Assembly: GCA_900767025.1 (NCBI GenBank)
Contig: CAAFXS010000011.1
Span: 9,957 to 73,956 of the forward strand
Reading direction: 5' to 3'
DNA from: Clostridia bacterium
Lineage (GTDB): Bacteria; Bacillota; Clostridia; Oscillospirales; Acutalibacteraceae
Length of the DNA stretch: 64,000 nucleotides
The notes under the pieces were generated by a model. It was not told the origin of the DNA. It ran no database searches and was given only the letters and a program-made list of their open reading frames with translations. The position numbers were made by a program, and so were the translations under genes. Positions 1-7,532 of the stretch are shown piece by piece. Position 1 is the stretch's first letter. Each line of letters begins with the position of its first letter.

Positions 1-66
1 TTTTATACACTTTCAACAAAAAAACGGATTTTCAAATATTTGGATAGATTTTGTCGGTTTTCTCTG

Positions 67-94
67 TTGATTTTTTTCTGCGGTGTGATATACT
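67..94 (+). promoter_or_regulatory. Probable sigma-A promoter of the Fe-S assembly operon
   Basis: A TTGATT -35 box at 67-72 and a TATACT -10 box at 89-94 are separated by 16 bases. They lie about 50 bases upstream of the ATP-binding protein start at 147. Bases 1-66 hold no recognisable gene. Confidence 0.5.
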
Positions 95-146
95 AATTTC
101 GGAAAAATTTGTAATATTATTTGTTAAATTAAAGAGAGGTATTTGG

Positions 147-881
147 ATGCTTGAATTAAAGGATGTGACCTTTGCCGTTGAGGAAAACGGAAAGGAAAAA
201 GTCATTATCGACAATTTGAATTACAGCATTGAGGATAATAAATTTACTGTTATAACAGGTCCCAACGGCGGCGGCAAGTCAACTCTTGCAAAGCTTATTG
301 TAGGTATCGAAAAGCCCACATCGGGAAAAATCCTTTATAATGGTGAGGATATTACCGATTTAAGTATTACCGACAGGGCAAAAATGGGTATCAGCTATGC
401 TTTTCAGCAGCCTGTTAGGTTTAAGGGAATAAAGGTTATTGATTTAATCCGTCTGGCAGCAGGTGAGAACCTGTCTGTGGCAGGAGCCTGCGAGTATCTT
501 TCCGAGGTGGGACTCTGTGCAAGGGATTATATTAACCGCGATGTTGACGCAAGCCTTTCCGGCGGTGAGCTTAAAAGAATAGAGATTGCAGGTGTTATTG
601 CAAGAAAAACTCCTCTTGCCGTTTTTGATGAGCCGGAGGCAGGCATTGACCTTTGGAGCTTTCATAATCTTATTAAGGTGTTTGAAAAAATGCAGTCAAA
701 GGAAAGCAATACAATAATTATTATTTCCCATCAGGAAAGGATTTTAAAAATTGCCGATGAAATTCTTGTACTTGCAGGCGGTAAGGTCAAGGCAAGCGGC
801 AGCAGGAAGGAACTGCTGGGTGAGGTGCTTAAGGGAACCGAGGGCTGCAGATTTTATTCAGAGCAGGAGTGTGAGCAGTAA
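147..881 (+). CDS. sufC: Fe-S cluster assembly ATPase SufC/SmsC
   Basis: This is a 244-residue cytoplasmic ABC-type ATPase that energises Fe-S cluster building on a SufB-type scaffold. The Walker A motif GPNGGGKST is at residues 38-46, the signature LSGGELKR at 137-144, Walker B with DEPEAGID near 157-168, and the switch histidine at about 195. The order and spacing fit SufC rather than a membrane transporter ATPase. An ATG at 147 preceded by AGAGAGG is preferred over an in-frame upstream start at 51, which would add an unconserved hydrophobic leader. The next gene overlaps by one base (TAATG). No SufS or SufU is adjacent, so this fits the two-component SUF-like minimal system described in anaerobes (SmsCB). 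That assignment is inferred from gene length and pairing. Confidence 0.9.
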   Translation: MLELKDVTFAVEENGKEKVIIDNLNYSIEDNKFTVITGPNGGGKSTLAKLIVGIEKPTSGKILYNGEDITDLSITDRAKMGISYAFQQPVRFKGIKVIDLIRLAAGENLSVAGACEYLSEVGLCARDYINRDVDASLSGGELKRIEIAGVIARKTPLAVFDEPEAGIDLWSFHNLIKVFEKMQSKESNTIIIISHQERILKIADEILVLAGGKVKASGSRKELLGEVLKGTEGCRFYSEQECEQ

Positions 882-1798
882 TGGATTCAATACAGAAAAT
901 TTTGCTTGAGCAGATTGCCGATTTGCACGGTGTTCCCGAGGGTGCTTATAACATCAGGGCAAACGGTGCTTCCGCAGGCAGAAACACAACAGCTAATATA
1001 GATATTGTTACTAAAGAGGATAAGCCGGGTATAGATATAATTGTTAAGCCGGGTACAAAAAACGAAAGTGTGCATATCCCCGTTATCATCAGCCAAAGCG
1101 GACTGGAGGAGGATGTGTATAACGATTTTTATATCGGTGACGATGCCGATGTGGTTATTGTTGCCGGCTGCGGTATTCATAACGCAGGGGATAAGCTTTC
1201 ACAGCACGACGGTATTCATACCTTTCATATAGGCAAAAATGCCAAGGTTAAGTATGTGGAAAAGCATTACGGCTCCGGCGACGGCAAGGGCGGAAGAATT
1301 ATGAATCCCCAAACCGTTGCCTATATTGAAGACGGCGGAAATCTTGATATGGAAACCGTACAGATTAAGGGTATCGACAGTACTAACAGACTCACAAAGG
1401 CAAAGCTTGGCGCCGATGCAAAAATTACCGTTACCGAAAAGCTGATGACCCACGGAAATCAAATTGCAACCACCTGCTTTGAGGTGGATTTGGACGGCGA
1501 AAATTCCAGTGCCAATGTAATTTCCCGTTCTGTTGCCAAGGATAATTCAAAGCAGACATTTCTTTCAAAAATCAACGGCAACAACAAATGCACGGGTCAT
1601 TCCGAGTGCGACGCTATCATTATGGGCAATGCGGTAATCAGCGCAATACCGGAGATTACAGCCAATGATTTGGATGCTGCGCTCATACACGAGGCGGCAA
1701 TCGGAAAAATAGCCGGTGAGCAGATTATCAAGCTTATGACTCTGGGACTTACTGCCGAAGAGGCAGAGGAACAGATAGTTAACGGATTTTTGAAATAA
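881..1798 (+). CDS. sufB: SufB/SufD-family scaffold (short, SmsB-like)
   Basis: This 305-residue protein belongs to the SufB/SufD beta-helix family and would be the scaffold partner of the upstream SufC. It is much shorter than classical SufB (about 465-495 residues) and lacks the long N-terminal region. The retained conserved part includes C97 in VAGCGIHN, the GHSEC segment with H240 and C243, and the C-terminal IHEAAIG segment with H270 and E271. The start ATG shares a base with the sufC stop codon, so translation is probably coupled. The short length and the two-gene operon resemble the SmsB of minimal SUF systems. Which cysteine carries the nascent cluster is not decidable from sequence alone. 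Confidence 0.85.
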   Translation: MDSIQKILLEQIADLHGVPEGAYNIRANGASAGRNTTANIDIVTKEDKPGIDIIVKPGTKNESVHIPVIISQSGLEEDVYNDFYIGDDADVVIVAGCGIHNAGDKLSQHDGIHTFHIGKNAKVKYVEKHYGSGDGKGGRIMNPQTVAYIEDGGNLDMETVQIKGIDSTNRLTKAKLGADAKITVTEKLMTHGNQIATTCFEVDLDGENSSANVISRSVAKDNSKQTFLSKINGNNKCTGHSECDAIIMGNAVISAIPEITANDLDAALIHEAAIGKIAGEQIIKLMTLGLTAEEAEEQIVNGFLK

Positions 1799-1832
1799 TA
1801 GAAAAATTTTAAAAAATGTTTGTTTTTCTATT
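1797..1832 (+). terminator. Weak terminator-like inverted repeat after sufB
   Basis: AATAGAAAAA at 1797-1806 pairs perfectly with TTTTTCTATT at 1823-1832. The stem is AT-rich and ends right at the next -35 box, so it could end the Fe-S operon or simply shape the promoter. Confidence 0.4.
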
Positions 1833-1859
1833 GCATTTTGAAAAACACTGTGCTATAAT
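1831..1859 (+). promoter_or_regulatory. Promoter for the 1866-2042 ncRNA
   Basis: TTGCAT at 1831-1836 and a perfect TATAAT at 1854-1859 are exactly 17 bases apart. A purine start is expected near 1865-1867. No ORF with a ribosome binding site follows before the terminator at 2011. Confidence 0.75.
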
Positions 1860-1865
1860 CACAGT

Positions 1866-2042
1866 AGCTTACATCCGCTAGGGATTCCTGCTCAGTGGCT
1901 GAAGACATCGGGAGTCAATACGCTTTCTGTTTGACACTCTATGTAGTCCTGAATTAGGATTCTCTATGATATGTGGCTGTGTGAGAACAGACACGGCTTC
2001 ATACCAGAAGAAATAAGGACCCTTCGGGGTCTTTATTTTTTT
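1866..2042 (+). ncRNA. Candidate structured small RNA, about 175 nt
   Basis: The region from the promoter at 1831-1859 to the terminator at 2011-2042 has no plausible ORF but strong pairing potential. GATTCCT and GGGAGTC near 1882-1917 form a 7-bp hairpin. AGTCCT and AGGATT near 1944-1961 form a second one. GCTGTGT and ACACGGC near 1977-1998 form a third. AGCTtACAT near 1867 can pair with ATGTGGCT near 1971, closing a multibranch domain. This looks like an independent regulatory or housekeeping RNA rather than a leader of the downstream gene, which has its own promoter. A raiA-type RNA is possible from its size and free-standing arrangement. 6S RNA and SRP RNA fit less well. The family is not assigned. 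Confidence 0.65.
2011..2042 (+). terminator. Rho-independent terminator of the ncRNA
   Basis: A 12-bp stem (AAATAAGGACCC with GGGTCTTTATTT), a TTCG loop and a following run of T residues form a strong intrinsic terminator. Confidence 0.9.
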
Positions 2043-2053
2043 GTAGATTTGTA

Positions 2054-2082
2054 TTGATTTTTTATTTTAACTCTGTTATAAT
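2054..2082 (+). promoter_or_regulatory. Promoter of the amino acid ABC importer operon
   Basis: TTGATT at 2054-2059 and TATAAT at 2077-2082 have a 17-base spacer. The leader to 2155 contains two hairpins that exclude each other: GGTAA/TTACC (2088-2101) and CCGTG/CACGG (2100-2129). Both use bases 2100-2101. Confidence 0.7.
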
Positions 2083-2155
2083 GTGCAGGTAACAATTTAC
2101 CGTGGCAAAGTGCTAATGCATTATCACGGAAAATCAATTTGAAAGGAATATAATT

Positions 2156-2974
2156 ATGAAAAAAGTATTATCCGTTTTACTTGCGGCGCTTATGGCGTTT
2201 ACCGTTATTGGAGCATTTGCAGGCTGTTCAAAGGATTCAGCCGATTCCGACTTGGCGTACATAAAGGACAAGGGAACTCTTGTAATCGGTATGACCCTGT
2301 TTGCACCTATGGATTATTATGCAGACGAAAATGAAAAAGAGCTTACAGGCTTTGAGGTTGAGTTCGGAAAGGCTGTTTGCGAAAAGCTCGGCGTTACACC
2401 TGAATTTCAGGTAATCAGCTGGGAGGCAAAGGAAAGCGAGCTTAACGCAAAGAATATTGACTGTATCTGGAACGGACTTACAATCACTCCCGAAAGACTG
2501 GAGTCAATGTCTATTTCCGACGCATATATGGCAAATAAGCAGGTTCTTATCACAAAGGCTGAAAACGCCGATAAATTTGCTCAGGCAGGCTCTCTTGAGG
2601 GCAAGAGCGTTGTAGCCGAAAAGGAATCTGCAGGTGAAGAGGTTGTTACTGCCGACGAGTTCTTCAAGGGATGTAACTACACCGCTGTTGATTCAATGGC
2701 AAAGGCTATGATGGAGGTTAAGTCAGGTACTGCCGATGCGGCTGTTATTGACTATGTAACCGGTATCGGATCTCTCGGTGAGGGCACCGACTACGAAAAT
2801 ATCGTTATTGTTGAAAGCGCAAGCTTTGCGGATGAGGAATACGGCATTGCCTTCAGAAAGGACAGTGATGTTACCGCAGAGGTGAACAAGGCTGTTGACG
2901 AGCTTATTGCCGACGGCACATTGCAGAAAATTGCCGAAAAATATAAGCTCGGCGAGCAGCTTATCGTTGACTAA
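2156..2974 (+). CDS. Polar amino acid ABC transporter substrate-binding lipoprotein
   Basis: This 272-residue protein begins with a lipoprotein signal peptide. A hydrophobic stretch ends in the lipobox AFAGC with the lipidated cysteine at residue 24. The rest is a family-3 solute-binding domain (LVIGM near residue 42, GFEVEFGKAVCEKLG, and the C-terminal DELIADGTLQKIAEKY typical of His/Gln/Cys binders). It would sit outside the membrane and deliver a polar amino acid to the permease and ATPase encoded next. The exact substrate (glutamine, cystine, lysine or other) cannot be read from the sequence. A good ribosome site (GAAAGGAA) precedes the ATG. Confidence 0.9.
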   Translation: MKKVLSVLLAALMAFTVIGAFAGCSKDSADSDLAYIKDKGTLVIGMTLFAPMDYYADENEKELTGFEVEFGKAVCEKLGVTPEFQVISWEAKESELNAKNIDCIWNGLTITPERLESMSISDAYMANKQVLITKAENADKFAQAGSLEGKSVVAEKESAGEEVVTADEFFKGCNYTAVDSMAKAMMEVKSGTADAAVIDYVTGIGSLGEGTDYENIVIVESASFADEEYGIAFRKDSDVTAEVNKAVDELIADGTLQKIAEKYKLGEQLIVD

Positions 2975-3006
2975 CGGCTTGAGCGGTAAGATAATTAAAA
3001 TTTCAA

Positions 3007-3039
3007 TGACGGAAACACTCTTTTCGGGTGCTTCCGTCA
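3007..3039 (+). terminator. Intercistronic hairpin after the binding-protein gene
   Basis: TGACGGAA (3007-3014) pairs with TTCCGTCA (3032-3039), and an inner CACTC/GGGTG stem extends it. The tail is only moderately T-rich. It probably acts as a partial terminator or 3' stabiliser that keeps binding-protein mRNA in excess over permease mRNA, a common arrangement in such operons. Confidence 0.7.
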
Positions 3040-3086
3040 ATAGTTTTGTATTTAACTTTAATGTGTATCTGTGAGAGGGGAATTTT

Positions 3087-3734
3087 ATGAGCGACTTTAT
3101 ATCGGTTAGCACAGAGCTTTTGAAGGGCTTTGGTGAAAATGTAAAGCTGTTTGGCTTAACGCTTTTGTTTTCACTGCCTTTGGGCCTTGTTGTTACCTTT
3201 TGCACTACATCAAAATTTAAGCCTCTTAAGCTGCTGGCAAAAACATTTGTATGGATTATCCGCGGAACTCCGCTGATGCTTCAGCTTTTCGTTGTTCTTT
3301 ATGTTCCCGGCCTTTTGTTTAACACTCCTATTAAGGTCCGTTTTACAGCCGCGCTTATTGCTTTTGTCATTAACTACGCCTGCTATTTCTCGGAAATATA
3401 CCGCGGCGGAATAGAAAGCGTGCCTGTGGGTCAGTACGAGGCAGGTCAGGTGCTGGGTATGACAAAGAGTCAGATATTCTTTAAAATCGTGCTTATGCAG
3501 GTTGTTAAGAAAATTATTCCGCCAATGAGCAACGAAATAATAACTCTTGTTAAGGATACCTCCCTTGCAAGAGTAATAGCTGTTTCCGAAATCATTATGG
3601 CGGCAGACAGATTTTCAGCAAGAGGAGTAATTTGGCCGTTATTCTATACCGGAGCATTTTTCTTAATTTTCAACGGACTTCTTACAATTATTTTCGGCAA
3701 AATCGAAAAGAAACTTGATTATTACAGAGGTTAA
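3087..3734 (+). CDS. Amino acid ABC transporter permease (HisM/GlnP type)
   Basis: This 215-residue membrane protein has about five predicted hydrophobic segments and the inner-membrane binding-protein-dependent transport signature. The segment QYEAGQVLGMTKSQIFFKIV is the EAA-like loop that docks onto the ATPase. Length and spacing match permeases of the polar amino acid uptake family. It probably works as a homodimer, since only one permease gene is present. GAGAGGGG precedes the ATG. It lies between its binding protein (2156-2974) and ATPase (3739-4548). Confidence 0.9.
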   Translation: MSDFISVSTELLKGFGENVKLFGLTLLFSLPLGLVVTFCTTSKFKPLKLLAKTFVWIIRGTPLMLQLFVVLYVPGLLFNTPIKVRFTAALIAFVINYACYFSEIYRGGIESVPVGQYEAGQVLGMTKSQIFFKIVLMQVVKKIIPPMSNEIITLVKDTSLARVIAVSEIIMAADRFSARGVIWPLFYTGAFFLIFNGLLTIIFGKIEKKLDYYRG

Positions 3735-3738
3735 AGCT

Positions 3739-4548
3739 ATGTCAATTTTGGAAGTAAAGAATATTCATAAAAGCTTCGGTAATACCGAGGTGCTTAAGGG
3801 TATAGATTTTTCCCTTGACGCAGGCGATGTTCTTGTAATTATCGGCTCGTCGGGCTCGGGCAAAACAACGCTTTTGCGATGCCTTAATTTTCTTGAAACA
3901 CCTGACAGCGGCAGTATAACCGTAAACGGTGAAAAGCTCATTGACGGCCACGATAAAAGCACATTAAGCGAAAAGGAAATCAGAAGAAACAGGCTGCATT
4001 TCGGTCTTGTTTTTCAGCAGTTTAACCTATTTCCGCAATATTCCGTTATCAAGAATTTAACCCTTGCACCGGAGCTTGCCCTTAAGGAAGAAATATCCGC
4101 CATGAAAAAGGCAAAGCAGGAAATTCCCAAGGATTATAAGCAAAACAGAATCAGGGAAATTCAGTCAACTGCCGACGCACTGCTTGAAAGAGTGGGCCTT
4201 ACCGAGAAGGCACAGGCTTATCCCTGCGAGCTTTCGGGCGGTCAGCAGCAGCGAGTAGCCATTGCAAGAGCGCTTGCTATGCATCCGGATATTTTGTGCT
4301 TTGATGAGCCTACCTCTGCTCTTGATCCGGAGCTTACCGGCGAGGTGCTTAATGTTATCCGCAATCTTAAAACAGGCAACAGCACAATGATTGTTGTTAC
4401 TCACGAAATGGAATTTGCAAGGAATGTTGCCGACAAGGTTATATTTATGGCAAACGGAATTATTGAGGAGCAGGGAACACCTGAAGAGGTTTTCGGCAAT
4501 CCCAAAAGCGAAATCCTTAAATCCTTTCTCAGCAAAGCACTTGACTGA
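3739..4548 (+). CDS. Amino acid ABC transporter ATP-binding protein
   Basis: This 269-residue ATPase powers the importer encoded just upstream. Walker A GSSGSGKTT is at residues 36-44, the Q-loop FQQFNLFP near 92-99, the signature LSGGQQQR at 165-172 and Walker B FDEPTSALD near 188-196. The ATG at 3739, 8 bases after AGAGG, is preferred to one at 3715 inside the permease gene. About 30 charged residues (roughly 113-145, rich in Lys and Glu) are inserted between the Q-loop and the signature. This makes it longer than the usual 240-residue GlnQ/HisP. A strong terminator follows. Confidence 0.92.
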   Translation: MSILEVKNIHKSFGNTEVLKGIDFSLDAGDVLVIIGSSGSGKTTLLRCLNFLETPDSGSITVNGEKLIDGHDKSTLSEKEIRRNRLHFGLVFQQFNLFPQYSVIKNLTLAPELALKEEISAMKKAKQEIPKDYKQNRIREIQSTADALLERVGLTEKAQAYPCELSGGQQQRVAIARALAMHPDILCFDEPTSALDPELTGEVLNVIRNLKTGNSTMIVVTHEMEFARNVADKVIFMANGIIEEQGTPEEVFGNPKSEILKSFLSKALD

Positions 4549-4562
4549 TTTGAAAACAACTG

Positions 4563-4590
4563 ACCGACTTGCTTGGCAGGTCGGTTTTTT
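4563..4590 (+). terminator. Strong intrinsic terminator of the amino acid importer
   Basis: ACCGACTTGC (4563-4572) pairs with GCAGGTCGGT (4576-4585) around a TTG loop, and six T residues follow. Confidence 0.92.
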
Positions 4591-4592
4591 GT

Positions 4593-4621
4593 TTTACATT
4601 TGCATATTTCTGTGCTATAAT
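4593..4621 (+). promoter_or_regulatory. Promoter giving a near-leaderless mRNA
   Basis: TTTACA at 4593-4598 and TATAAT at 4616-4621 are 17 bases apart. The expected start point, 6-7 bases further on, coincides with the ATG at 4628, which has no upstream ribosome site. Confidence 0.7.
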
Positions 4622-4627
4622 GCAAGT

Positions 4628-5359
4628 ATGTATAGTTATGAAAGATTAAATGACAAAATTAAGCTTGCGGTCAGCAGTGACCACACCTTCGGCACGGATG
4701 CGGTTATCCTTTCCCATTTTGCAAAAATAAAAGGCAGAGACAAGGCTCTCGATATGGGGACAGGCTGCGGAATAATTCCGTTTCTGTGGCTTAGGGATGA
4801 AAAAGTTAATAATGTGAGCTGTCTTGATATTCAGCAAAATGCATATGAGCAGGTGTGCCACAGCATTGAGCTAAACGGCTTGGAGAACAGAATAAAGGCA
4901 TACAACTGTGATTTAAGGGAAATTAACACGGTTTTTAAAGCAGAGGAGTTTTCACTTGTTACTATGAATCCCCCTTATAAGCCTGTGGGAACGGGTATTG
5001 AATCCCTTGGCGAAAGTGCAAGAATTGCACGCCATGAGATTTGCTGTAATATTGAGGACGCAGTTAAAGCCGCATCGTATTTGCTAAAATACGGCGGACG
5101 GTTTTGTATGTGTCACCGGCCGGAAAGACTTGTTGACACCTTTGAAATGATGCGAAAATATAAGTTAGAGCCAAAACGCCTGCGCTTTGTTCAGGATAAG
5201 CAGGGTGAACAACCGTTTTTGTTTCTTGTTCAGGGGCAAAAGGGTTCAAAGCCCTTCCTCCGTGTTGAGCCTCAGCTTATTATAAAGAAAGAAAACGGAA
5301 AATTTACGGATGAGATGCTGGAGATTTACGGCTCCTATGCAGATGGGTATGACAGATGA
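4628..5359 (+). CDS. TrmN6/YfiC-family N6-adenine methyltransferase
   Basis: This 243-residue SAM-dependent methyltransferase has motif I LDMGTGCG near residues 41-48 and the amino-methyltransferase motif NPPY at 114-117. Its N-terminal YERLND...FGTDAVILSHFA block matches the Firmicutes YabB/TrmN6 group, which modifies adenine in tRNA (A37 of tRNA-Val in E. coli). The ATG at 4628 fits this N-terminus. A longer in-frame extension back to 4391 would run through the importer gene and the terminator. The stop codon overlaps the rsmI start (ATGA). The exact target nucleotide is inferred from the family. Confidence 0.82.
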   Translation: MYSYERLNDKIKLAVSSDHTFGTDAVILSHFAKIKGRDKALDMGTGCGIIPFLWLRDEKVNNVSCLDIQQNAYEQVCHSIELNGLENRIKAYNCDLREINTVFKAEEFSLVTMNPPYKPVGTGIESLGESARIARHEICCNIEDAVKAASYLLKYGGRFCMCHRPERLVDTFEMMRKYKLEPKRLRFVQDKQGEQPFLFLVQGQKGSKPFLRVEPQLIIKKENGKFTDEMLEIYGSYADGYDR

Positions 5360-6177
5360 GCGGAAAATTATATGTAGTGGGAACGCCTATAGGTAATTTA
5401 GGTGACTTGTCACCAAGGGCAGTTCAAACACTTGAAAATGTTGACTTTATTGCCGCCGAGGATACAAGGGTTACGGCAAAGCTCCTTAACCATTTCGGAA
5501 TTAAAAAGGAGTCTGTTTCCTATTTTGAGCACAACAAAAGAGAACGGGGAGAAATGATTTGCTCCCGAATAGCATCGGGTGAAACCTGTGCAATAGTAAC
5601 CGACGCAGGTATGCCTGCAATATCCGACCCCGGTGAAGATTTGGTTAGGCTCTGCCGTCAGATGAATATTGAGGTTGAGTCCGTTCCGGGCCCCACGGCG
5701 TTTGCAACGGCTCTTGCAATTTCAGGTATGGAAAGCGGTCGCTTTACCTTTGAGGGATTTTTGTCCGTTAACAAAAAATCAAGGCGTGAGCATCTTGAAG
5801 AAATCAAGGATGAAAAAAGAACCTTGATTTTTTACGAGGCTCCCCATAAGCTTGCAAACACTCTTACAGATTTATATAATGCTTTGGGCGACAGGGAAAT
5901 TGCAATAGTTCGCGAGCTGACAAAAATTCACGAGCAGGTGATTAATACCACCTTAAAATCAGCCTGTGAGGCTTACGGCAACGGCGGCTTAAAGGGTGAA
6001 ATCGTTTTAATTATTCAGGGCAAAAAGCAGACGGAAAGCGAAGCCGTCACCTTTGAGGACGCAGTTAAAATGGCAAGGGATTTTGTTGAAAAGGGTATGT
6101 CTGTTAATGCCGCCGCCAAGGAAACCGCATCGGTAACGCCCTACAAAAAAGGAGATATTTACAAGGCGATATTATGA
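5356..6177 (+). CDS. rsmI: 16S rRNA (cytidine-1402 2'-O)-methyltransferase
   Basis: This 273-residue protein is RsmI of the tetrapyrrole-methylase fold, which 2'-O-methylates C1402 in the decoding centre. Family motifs are GTPIGNLGDLSPRA at the N-terminus, AEDTR near residue 35, DAGMPAISDPG near 83-93 and VPGPTAF near 112. The C-terminal helical part ends in the usual PYKKGDIYKAIL-like segment. The start overlaps the upstream methyltransferase stop and the stop overlaps the next gene, both as ATGA. The three genes are therefore translationally coupled. Confidence 0.93.
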   Translation: MSGKLYVVGTPIGNLGDLSPRAVQTLENVDFIAAEDTRVTAKLLNHFGIKKESVSYFEHNKRERGEMICSRIASGETCAIVTDAGMPAISDPGEDLVRLCRQMNIEVESVPGPTAFATALAISGMESGRFTFEGFLSVNKKSRREHLEEIKDEKRTLIFYEAPHKLANTLTDLYNALGDREIAIVRELTKIHEQVINTTLKSACEAYGNGGLKGEIVLIIQGKKQTESEAVTFEDAVKMARDFVEKGMSVNAAAKETASVTPYKKGDIYKAIL

Positions 6178-7043
6178 TTTGTTCAATATGTCCCAGGCAC
6201 TGTAATACAGACAGGAATAAGAATACGGGATTTTGCCAAAGCCCTGATGAGTTTAGGCTGGCAAGAGCCTCTCTTCACTTTTGGGAGGAGCCCTGCATCA
6301 GCGGTGAAGAGGGCAGCGGCGCCGTGTTTTTCAGCGGTTGTAATTTAAGGTGTAAATTCTGCCAGAATTATGAAATCAGCAGGGAGAATAAGGGTGTTTG
6401 CGTCAGTGATGAACAGCTTATAAAAATTTTTGAAAGCCTTATTGAGCAGGGCGCAATCAACATTAATCTTGTTAATCCCTCTCATTATTCCTACCGCCTT
6501 GCAGAGCTTTTGTCAAAATGGAAATGCCCTGTGCCTGTGGTTTATAACACAAGCGCGTATGAGGAACCCGAGGCAATTAAAAATCTCAACGGCCTCGTGG
6601 ATATTTATCTGTCTGACCTGAAATATATAAGACCCGACAGGGCGAAAAAATACAGCGGTGCCGAGGATTATTTTGAAAAAGCCACGGCGGTTATTAAGGA
6701 AATGAGAAAGCAGGTTTCCGATAGCTTTGACGAAAAGGGAATTATGAAAAGCGGTCTTATTATCCGTCACCTGATATTGCCGTCAAACACAAATTCATCG
6801 GTAGAAATTATTAAGTGGATAAAAGAAAATGTGCCTGATACCTATTTGTCGCTTATGGCACAGTACACCCCCTGCGGAGATTTAACGAATACTCCCGAGC
6901 TTAACCGAAAAATCACCGAAAGGGAATATAACAAGGTGTGCGATTTTGCAATAAACAACGGCTTTGAAAAGCTTTTTTTGCAGGAGCTTTCCTCCGCCGA
7001 TGAAAAATTTATTCCTGCATTTGATTTCAGCGGAATAATATGA
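6174..7043 (+). CDS. PflX-like radical SAM protein
   Basis: This 289-residue protein has the radical SAM CX3CX2C motif at C56, C60 and C63 (GCNLRCKFCQN). It resembles the pyruvate formate-lyase activase homologue group PflX (COG1313). A second cysteine cluster at the N-terminus (C3, C6, C10, C21) is typical of that group and could hold another Fe-S centre. The substrate is not known for the family, and no glycyl radical enzyme is encoded nearby, so a PFL-activating role is not supported. The start overlaps the rsmI stop by ATGA. Confidence 0.8.
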   Translation: MICSICPRHCNTDRNKNTGFCQSPDEFRLARASLHFWEEPCISGEEGSGAVFFSGCNLRCKFCQNYEISRENKGVCVSDEQLIKIFESLIEQGAININLVNPSHYSYRLAELLSKWKCPVPVVYNTSAYEEPEAIKNLNGLVDIYLSDLKYIRPDRAKKYSGAEDYFEKATAVIKEMRKQVSDSFDEKGIMKSGLIIRHLILPSNTNSSVEIIKWIKENVPDTYLSLMAQYTPCGDLTNTPELNRKITEREYNKVCDFAINNGFEKLFLQELSSADEKFIPAFDFSGII

Positions 7044-7084
7044 TATTATAGAAGCATAAAAAATGATATGAAAAGGGGATTATT

Positions 7085-7504
7085 ATGAAAAAGTTTTTGA
7101 AAGAATTTAAGGAATTCATCAACAAGGGTAATGTAATGGATTTGGCAGTAGGCGTTATCATAGGCGGTGCCTTCACCGGCATCGTAACTGCCTTGACAGA
7201 CAACATTATTAACCCGCTTATCAACTGTATCGGCGGTGCAGAGATACAGGGCAAAATTCACCTTATCGGTGAAAATTACATAGACTACGGTGCTTTTATC
7301 TCCGCAGTTATCAATTTCATTATAATGGCGTTCATCATTTTCTGCCTTGTAAAAGCTCTTAACAAAGCTATGACCATGGGCAAGAAAAAGGAGGAGGAAG
7401 CACCGGCAGAGCCTACAACAAAAATCTGCCCCTTCTGCAAAAGTGAAATTCCTATTGACGCCGTAAAATGCTGTCACTGTACTTCGGATATCCCGGAGGA
7501 ATAA
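7085..7504 (+). CDS. mscL: Large-conductance mechanosensitive channel with zinc-ribbon tail
   Basis: This 139-residue membrane protein is MscL, the tension-gated pentameric channel that vents solutes on osmotic downshock. The N-terminal amphipathic helix and first transmembrane helix (about 16-45, NVMDLAVGVIIGGAF) and the second transmembrane helix (about 70-93) match the family. After a Glu-rich linker the protein ends in a zinc-ribbon-like module, CPFC at 115-118 and CCHC at 129-132. Such tails occur in some Firmicutes MscL proteins but are absent from the E. coli channel. AAAAGGGG precedes the ATG. Confidence 0.92.
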   Translation: MKKFLKEFKEFINKGNVMDLAVGVIIGGAFTGIVTALTDNIINPLINCIGGAEIQGKIHLIGENYIDYGAFISAVINFIIMAFIIFCLVKALNKAMTMGKKKEEEAPAEPTTKICPFCKSEIPIDAVKCCHCTSDIPEE

Positions 7505-7532
7505 TTGCTGAAAACTGAAAGGGTGTACGGTT

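Noticed and set aside
1866..2042. SRP RNA or 6S RNA identity for the small RNA
   Set aside because: The SRP GGAAG/GAAGCAGC apical motif is absent, and the predicted multibranch fold does not resemble the long 6S rod with a central bubble.
4391..4627. Longer N-terminus for the TrmN6-like methyltransferase
   Set aside because: It would run through the ATPase gene, a terminator and a promoter and adds no conserved sequence.
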